Of a stretch of 9,631 nt of DNA, positions 6,371 to 9,631 are shown one piece after another. Each line of letters starts with the position of its first letter. The stretch's first letter is position 1. The stretch covers positions 1-9,631 of the forward strand of contig JAJRXE010000349.1 in the NCBI GenBank assembly GCA_024276455.1. The letters are read 5' to 3'. This stretch comes from Calditrichota bacterium. Lineage in GTDB: Bacteria; Calditrichota; Calditrichia; RBG-13-44-9. Below the pieces are notes generated by a model. It made no database searches and was not told where the DNA came from. It saw only the letters and a list, made by a program, of their open reading frames with translations. The position numbers and the translations under genes are program-made.

Positions 6371-7144
6371 ATGAATCGTATTCTTAACCGGTTGATTTTT
6401 GTGGTCATCGTTCTCCTAATTCTATTTTTTAACGTTTCCATAAAGGCTAGAGATTCCGGGTTGCTTTCTCAGAGTTGCCAGCTCATCCTGGTGCTTACCG
6501 ATTCGGTAAACGCCAATCAGGGATGGTTGTACCGTTTTGAGCGGGAAACGCCAGGCGCTCCCTGGAAATCAGTTGGAAAAGCGATTCCGGTGGCGATCGG
6601 GCGGAACGGGCTGGCCTGGGGAAGAGGACTGCACCCGAAAGAAACCGATAGAAAACCACTGAAAAAAGAGGGCGACGGTCGCAGTCCGGCCGGGGTGTTC
6701 ACCCTCAGCGCGGTATTTGGACAAATTCCCCCAGACAGTATGGCTGGCCTGAAAATGCCTTACATTTTCTTGAAGAAGGGGCTGGAATGTGTGGATGACC
6801 CAGTTTCGGTTTATTACAATCGGATGGTGGAGCGGGACACGGTGAAAACCGTGGATTGGCACAGCTCGGAAAAGATGTGGCATCCCGGTATCTGGTACCG
6901 GTTGGGGGTAATGGTGGAGCACAACAAACGTCCGGTGGTAAAGGGAGCCGGATCGTGCATTTTTCTGCATAACTGGTCCGAGCCGGGAGAAACCACTGCC
7001 GGCTGTACCGCCATGGATCCGGCCAACATGAAGAAAATCGCTTTCTGGCTGGATGCGGCAAAACATCCCCTGCTGGTACAACTCACCCGACATTGGTACC
7101 ACAAACTACAACTCCGGTGGGAGTTACCGCCTGTTACTCCGTAA
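6371..7144 (+). CDS. YkuD-family L,D-transpeptidase-like envelope protein
   Basis: The protein has 257 residues, with a hydrophobic N-terminal segment (8-23) that acts as signal peptide or anchor and puts the domain outside the cytoplasm. The body matches the COG3786 branch of the YkuD L,D-transpeptidase fold. It has GDGRSPAGVF (101-110), the substrate-side loop seen in this branch, followed by IFLHNWSEPGETTAGCTAM with His200 and the presumed nucleophile Cys212. Enzymes of this fold form 3-3 peptidoglycan cross-links, or attach proteins to or trim peptidoglycan, through a Cys acyl-enzyme. The classical SHGC motif is replaced by TAGC, as is usual for this branch. The start is supported by AGGAG 4 nt upstream of the ATG. 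The gene lies behind a terminator and is convergent with the DUF1295 gene 48 nt away, so it is probably a single transcript. The exact reaction is not certain. Confidence 0.87.
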   Translation: MNRILNRLIFVVIVLLILFFNVSIKARDSGLLSQSCQLILVLTDSVNANQGWLYRFERETPGAPWKSVGKAIPVAIGRNGLAWGRGLHPKETDRKPLKKEGDGRSPAGVFTLSAVFGQIPPDSMAGLKMPYIFLKKGLECVDDPVSVYYNRMVERDTVKTVDWHSSEKMWHPGIWYRLGVMVEHNKRPVVKGAGSCIFLHNWSEPGETTAGCTAMDPANMKKIAFWLDAAKHPLLVQLTRHWYHKLQLRWELPPVTP

Positions 7145-7192
7145 AGGAGCTACATTCTAAGGGAAATTCCCCTGCTGGTTGTTCCAGACCTT

Positions 7193-7924
7193 TTACTTTT
7201 TGAAGAACGGAAAAAACATGGGTGTCTGATTCTTGTACCGTTGCCAGGCTTCCCCGTAGCGTTCCGCCGCCCATTGTTCGTTCTTGGGAATGGCGTCTCC
7301 CAGGTACTGTAACAGATTAAGCACCGGCGCCAACCATCCCCCCAAATGCCCTCCCAGTAAAGCAAAAGATAGATAAATCAAGAAATCGCCGAAATAGTTG
7401 GGATGGCGGCTGAATCGCCAGAAACCGCTGGTAAGCAGCTTCCCCCGGGAATTCGGACGGATTTTGAATCGGTATTTCTGGTAATCGCTGCCGAAATGGA
7501 GCACCGTGCCCAGCAGGTAAAGAACCAGGGCGCTCCAGTCGAGGGCATTTAAGGGACCGCCGCGCCGGGCGGCAAAATAAAAAGGCAGGCAGTAACCCCA
7601 CCCCGCCGTATTGGTTAGCAGGAAAGGGAGCAGGTATTTTTGCGCTGCCGGTAGGTGCGCATCTAATTTGGAGATGGCTGTGTGTCGTTGCTGAAACAGC
7701 AGCAGCCAGTTCATATGTAACAGGTAAAGAATTACCATGAAAAGGGATAACAGGTCCCGGGTAGTGAAAGGGGGAAAGTGCAACAGATAATTCAGGGTGA
7801 CCGGGAGCATGCTGTTGAATCCCAGCGCAAACGCCAGAACCGTCCGGCGGGTTTTTACAGCCCCCACCATACCCAGAAGAGCCAGGGATTCGATGATTAA
7901 AGCATTGAGTAGCCAGAGGTTCAT
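7193..7924 (-). CDS. Polytopic membrane protein, DUF1295 / steroid 5-alpha-reductase-like
   Basis: The protein has 243 residues with about six membrane segments (near 3-23, 27-50, 57-78, 96-118, 128-144 and 180-206). The C-terminal third carries the DUF1295 signature. RGKLLTSGFWRFSRHPNYFGD (residues 160-180) contains the SRHPNYFG box, and the end AERYGEAWQRYKNQTPMFFP is typical of the family. The fold is shared with steroid 5-alpha-reductases and isoprenylcysteine/phospholipid methyltransferases, in which this region binds NADPH or SAM. The family's bacterial substrates are mostly unknown, so I infer only a lipid- or isoprenoid-related enzyme of the inner membrane. The start has GGGAGGAG just upstream, and a hairpin abuts it (listed at 7933-7960). 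It is convergent with the transpeptidase gene and divergent from the nfeD operon. Confidence 0.85.
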   Translation of the reverse strand: MNLWLLNALIIESLALLGMVGAVKTRRTVLAFALGFNSMLPVTLNYLLHFPPFTTRDLLSLFMVILYLLHMNWLLLFQQRHTAISKLDAHLPAAQKYLLPFLLTNTAGWGYCLPFYFAARRGGPLNALDWSALVLYLLGTVLHFGSDYQKYRFKIRPNSRGKLLTSGFWRFSRHPNYFGDFLIYLSFALLGGHLGGWLAPVLNLLQYLGDAIPKNEQWAAERYGEAWQRYKNQTPMFFPFFKK

Positions 7925-7932
7925 CGCTCCTC

Positions 7933-7960
7933 CCTGATTATTCCCTTTGATTTAATCAGG
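7933..7960 (-). promoter_or_regulatory. Leader hairpin overlapping the DUF1295 ribosome-binding site
   Basis: CCTGATTA at 7933-7940 is the perfect reverse complement of TAATCAGG at 7953-7960, giving an 8-bp stem with a 12-nt loop. Read on the minus strand, its 3' arm ends in the first two G of the GGGAGGAG ribosome-binding site of the DUF1295 gene. Folding could therefore limit ribosome access. The effect is inferred; the pairing itself is plain in the sequence. Confidence 0.45.
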
Positions 7961-8029
7961 TTAAAAAGTCGTCGACCCACCGGTAACTAATATAAAACAA
8001 GTTCTCTTTAAGAGGAAAGTATTGGCATC

Positions 8030-8047
8030 AAAAAATCCGGATTTTTT
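8030..8047. repeat. 18-bp perfect palindrome (A6-TCCGGA-T6)
   Basis: Six A, TCCGGA and six T form a perfect 18-bp palindrome with no loop, centred at 8038/8039 and flanked by TC...GA that nearly continues the symmetry. Without a loop it is more likely a protein-binding site than an RNA hairpin. Its right half overlaps the -35 region of the promoter-like element at 8047-8075, the position of a typical operator. Confidence 0.5.
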
Positions 8048-8051
8048 TGAC
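8036..8051 (+). repeat. Direct repeat copy 1: TCCGG + ATTTTTTTGAC
   Basis: TCCGG followed directly by ATTTTTTTGAC. The same two blocks recur at 8186-8204 with GAT inserted between them. The shared 11-base block ends in the start of the -35 hexamer in both copies. Confidence 0.6.
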
Positions 8052-8075
8052 GCTCTCAGTTGGTTCCTTTAGAAA
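8047..8075 (+). promoter_or_regulatory. Upstream promoter-like element (TTGACG-17-TAGAAA)
   Basis: TTGACG (8047-8052, five of six consensus bases) is spaced 17 nt from TAGAAA (8070-8075, four of six). The spacing is ideal for a housekeeping sigma factor and the orientation faces nfeD. It follows the first copy of the direct repeat. It may be a second, weaker start for the nfeD operon. A hairpin right after it (8077-8103) could reduce its output. Confidence 0.35.
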
Positions 8076-8076
8076 A

Positions 8077-8103
8077 AGCCGAAACATTGACCGGCTAATT
8101 TTT
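8077..8103 (+). terminator. Weak hairpin with T-run in the nfeD leader
   Basis: AGCCG (8077-8081) pairs with CGGCT (8092-8096) around a 10-nt loop, followed by AATTTTT. The stem is only 5 bp, so it is a weak terminator at best. A transcript from the element at 8047-8075 would begin inside or next to it. Confidence 0.22.
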
Positions 8104-8185
8104 CAGCCCGAAACCGAATGAATCATTTGGCACCAAAACGCCCCGGCAATCCCTTTTTTACTCGCTGGAAAAAAAATACCGGTTG

Positions 8186-8204
8186 TCCGGGATATTTTTT
8201 TGAC
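8186..8204 (+). repeat. Direct repeat copy 2: TCCGG + GAT + ATTTTTTTGAC
   Basis: This is the second copy of the element at 8036-8051, starting 150 bases further on, with a 3-base insertion between the two blocks. The 11-base ATTTTTTTGAC is identical. Its end forms TTGAC of the -35 hexamer of the main nfeD promoter. Confidence 0.6.
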
Positions 8205-8227
8205 ATTACCCTCTCATTTCTTATATT
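8200..8227 (+). promoter_or_regulatory. Main promoter of the nfeD-SPFH operon (TTGACA-16-TATATT)
   Basis: A perfect -35 hexamer TTGACA (8200-8205) is followed after 16 nt by TATATT (8222-8227, five of six consensus bases). An alternative -10, TATTAA, lies at 8224-8229 with 18-nt spacing. A T-run directly upstream may act as an UP-like element. The predicted start near 8234 gives a leader of about 33 nt to the nfeD ATG. The ribosome-binding site GGAGGT (8255-8260) lies 6 nt before that start codon. Confidence 0.72.
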
Positions 8228-8266
8228 AATAAAAATTAGATCTACATTTTTAACGGAGGTTTCCCC

Positions 8267-8737
8267 ATGAAAGTATGGTTAATTTGGGGCATTCTCGGCA
8301 TTTTTTTAATAATCCTGGAGATATTTACTCCCGGATTTGTGGTGGCCACCTTTGGTATTGGCTGTTTATTTGCGGCTATCCCGGCGGCCTTTAGTCTGGG
8401 ATTAATCTGGCAGTTCCTGGTTTTTTCGCTGGTGACCCTGCTGTCTTTCTTTATTGTCCGTCCTATTTACCTGAAATATTTGTTCCCGGAAGAAAAACAA
8501 ATACCGACCAACGTCGATGCCCTGATCGGGCAGGAAGGCGTCGTGATTGAACAGATCGACAACCTGAGGAATACTGGCCGGGTGAAGGTCGGTGGGGAGG
8601 ACTGGAAAGCGGTTTCGAAAAGTGGCGACCGAATAGCGCGAGAGACCGCGGTGAGAATCCTGGCCATTGAGGGCGTCAAATTGATTGTTGAACCTTGGGA
8701 AAAATCGTCAATCGTTCACAAAAGAGAAGGAGAATAA
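8267..8737 (+). CDS. Short NfeD-family membrane protein
   Basis: The protein has 156 residues with three predicted membrane helices (2-20, 24-42, 46-66; LEIFTPGFVVATFGIG is typical of the family). An NfeD C-terminal OB-fold domain (PF01957, about 82-143) follows. It shows DALIGQEGVV, GRVKVGGEDWKAVS and a final ILAIEGVKLIVEP. This is the short form without the N-terminal ClpP-like serine protease domain of long NfeD proteins. NfeD proteins are partners of SPFH proteins, binding them at the membrane through the OB domain and probably helping to organise membrane microdomains or protein quality control. Here the SPFH gene follows after only 2 nt, confirming the pairing. A strong ribosome-binding site, GGAGGT, lies 6 nt before the ATG, and a near-consensus promoter lies about 40 nt further upstream. 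It resembles E. coli YbbJ in type. Confidence 0.92.
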   Translation: MKVWLIWGILGIFLIILEIFTPGFVVATFGIGCLFAAIPAAFSLGLIWQFLVFSLVTLLSFFIVRPIYLKYLFPEEKQIPTNVDALIGQEGVVIEQIDNLRNTGRVKVGGEDWKAVSKSGDRIARETAVRILAIEGVKLIVEPWEKSSIVHKREGE

Positions 8738-8739
8738 TT

Positions 8740-9631
8740 ATGGGTTCAGGGACAATCATTCTGCTGGCGATCGCGTTGTCGGTCGTTATCTTTGCCCTTA
8801 CCGGGCTGGTAATGGTACAACAGGCGCAGGTTATGGTGGTGGAGCGCCTTGGGAAATTCCATCGCATCTTAAGTAGTGGAATTCACATTATCTGGCCTTT
8901 TATTGAGCAACCGCGCAAGATCGAATGGAAATATTTGAAAGTGTTGCCGGATGGCGAGCAAATTGTGGAGCACCGGTCCATTAATCGCATTGATTTGCGC
9001 GAAACGGTGTACGATTTTCCCCGGCAATCGGTGATTACCCGGGACAATGTGGTCATTGAGATTAACGCTTTGCTTTATTTCCAGATTACCGATCCCAAAA
9101 AGGCAGTGTACGAAATTGTGAATCTACCGGACGCGATTGAAAAATTAACCCAGACCACCTTGCGTAATGTAATTGGTGAACTTGATTTGGACGAAACCCT
9201 TTCTTCCCGGGACACTATTAACCAGAAATTACGGAAAATTCTGGATGAAGCTACCGATAAGTGGGGAGTGAAAGTGAATCGGGTGGAGTTACAGGACATT
9301 AATCCGCCTCGGGACATAAAAGAGGCAATGGAAAAACAGATGCGGGCCGAGCGGGACCGGCGGGCAATTATTCTGAAAGCGGAAGGTGAGAAACGCGCCC
9401 GAATTTTGGAAGCTGAGGGAATTCGGGAATCCCAGATCCAGAAAGCCACGGGAGATAAACAAGCCCGCATTTTACGAGCCGAAGGAGAAGCAATTGCTAA
9501 AATTCAGGTGGCGGAAGCCGAAGCTAAAGCCATTGAAGTCATTACCAAAGCTGTGAAACTGAGTAAGGGAAACCCCTCGCAATATCTGATTGCCATCAAG
9601 TACATCGACACCCTGAAAGAAATGGTGAGCG
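8740..9631 (+). CDS. SPFH / band 7 (stomatin-like, QmcA-type) protein, C-terminus cut by window edge
   Basis: The frame starts at the ATG at 8740 (AAGGAG 7 nt upstream, inside the end of nfeD) and stays open for 297 codons to the window end. Residues 5-25 are one membrane helix. The band 7 domain follows (about 25-200): MVVERLGKFHRILSSGIH, then VITRDNVVIEINALLYFQITDP (98-119), LTQTTLRNVIGELDLDETL (136-154) and WGVKVNRVELQDINPP (175-190). Residues about 197-268 are a charged Ala/Glu-rich coiled coil with repeated 'A.GEK.A.IL.AEG' steps. The closing QYLIAIKYIDTLKEM is the usual end of the family, so little is missing. Such proteins form large ring or cage oligomers at the membrane that hold lipids and proteins in microdomains and can bind FtsH-like proteases. 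They are commonly encoded with NfeD, as here. The gene is probably translated together with nfeD, given the 2-nt gap. Confidence 0.95.
   Translation, partial: MGSGTIILLAIALSVVIFALTGLVMVQQAQVMVVERLGKFHRILSSGIHIIWPFIEQPRKIEWKYLKVLPDGEQIVEHRSINRIDLRETVYDFPRQSVITRDNVVIEINALLYFQITDPKKAVYEIVNLPDAIEKLTQTTLRNVIGELDLDETLSSRDTINQKLRKILDEATDKWGVKVNRVELQDINPPRDIKEAMEKQMRAERDRRAIILKAEGEKRARILEAEGIRESQIQKATGDKQARILRAEGEAIAKIQVAEAEAKAIEVITKAVKLSKGNPSQYLIAIKYIDTLKEMVS

Larger units (their letters stand above)
7925..8266. other. Divergent regulatory spacer between DUF1295 gene and nfeD operon
   Basis: These 342 bases hold no gene. From left to right the spacer contains the hairpin at the DUF1295 ribosome-binding site, an 18-bp palindrome, a first promoter-like element, a small hairpin with a T-run, and a second, stronger promoter before nfeD. 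Each is listed separately. The rest is AT-rich with A and T runs. Confidence 0.7.

Noticed and set aside
6569..7102. Minus-strand open frames inside the transpeptidase gene
   Set aside because: They are antisense to a gene with clear motifs (GDGRSPAG, TAGCTAM) and show no family signature of their own.
7144..7192. Possible shared terminator between the convergent transpeptidase and DUF1295 genes
   Set aside because: Only 4-bp inverted repeats (CTCC/GGAG, AGGG/CCCT) are seen, without a proper T-run.
8180..8201. CCGG-TTGT-CCGG followed by a T-run, like a small terminator
   Set aside because: The stem is only 4 bp and the T-run is part of the -35 region of the main nfeD promoter.
1..9631. Search for tRNA, CRISPR repeats, insertion-sequence ends or phage genes
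   Set aside because: No cloverleaf with a CCA-side stem, no regularly spaced short repeats, no transposase motifs and no terminal inverted repeats were found by eye.

Overview
The window looks like a chromosomal segment from a Gram-negative bacterium of the FCB superphylum. The closest fit is the Calditrichota / KSB1 / Ignavibacteria / Marinimicrobia neighbourhood, although the phylum is inferred rather than shown. The main clue is the large secreted protein at 3855-6110. It ends in a 'YPNPFNP'-type FlgD-like / Por-secretion (type IX secretion) C-terminal domain, which is typical of those lineages. The genes are mostly housekeeping or envelope genes with ordinary ribosome-binding sites. I see no tRNA, rRNA, CRISPR array, transposase or phage gene.

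Layout. Positions 1-433 (minus) hold the N-terminal part of a family 2 glycosyltransferase that runs off the left edge. Positions 434-808 are non-coding apart from two hairpins. Positions 809-1150 (minus) encode a small DUF1844 protein. Divergent from it, 1387-2457 (plus) is rlmN, the radical-SAM methyltransferase for 23S rRNA A2503 and tRNA. It is followed by 2585-3397 (plus), a membrane-anchored DNA/RNA non-specific endonuclease with a DRGH motif. A 457-bp AT-richer gap (3398-3854) carries two possible gene relics. One looks like the ATPase domain of a histidine kinase (plus strand). The other is a tail of a gene interrupted by TAG (minus strand).

Positions 3855-6110 (plus) encode a secreted LVIVD-repeat protein. 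I count 14 repeats of about 42 residues, which would suit two seven-bladed beta-propellers. It ends in the sorting domain and is closed by a clear intrinsic terminator at 6148-6188. Positions 6371-7144 (plus) encode a YkuD-family L,D-transpeptidase-like envelope enzyme. Convergent with it, 7193-7924 (minus) is a polytopic DUF1295 / steroid-reductase-like membrane protein. A 342-bp divergent spacer (7925-8266) contains a hairpin at the DUF1295 ribosome-binding site and two promoter-like elements that share an almost identical upstream sequence. Then comes an operon of a short NfeD protein (8267-8737) and, after a 2-nt gap, an SPFH/stomatin-like protein (8740 to the right edge).

Taken together the genes point to envelope work: surface polysaccharide or glycan transfer, a secreted propeller protein, a peptidoglycan-modifying enzyme, an anchored nuclease and an SPFH-NfeD membrane-domain pair. 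I did not find a convincing undescribed multi-gene system. The observations most worth checking are the 14-unit repeat protein, the duplicated promoter element before nfeD, and the kinase-like relic.
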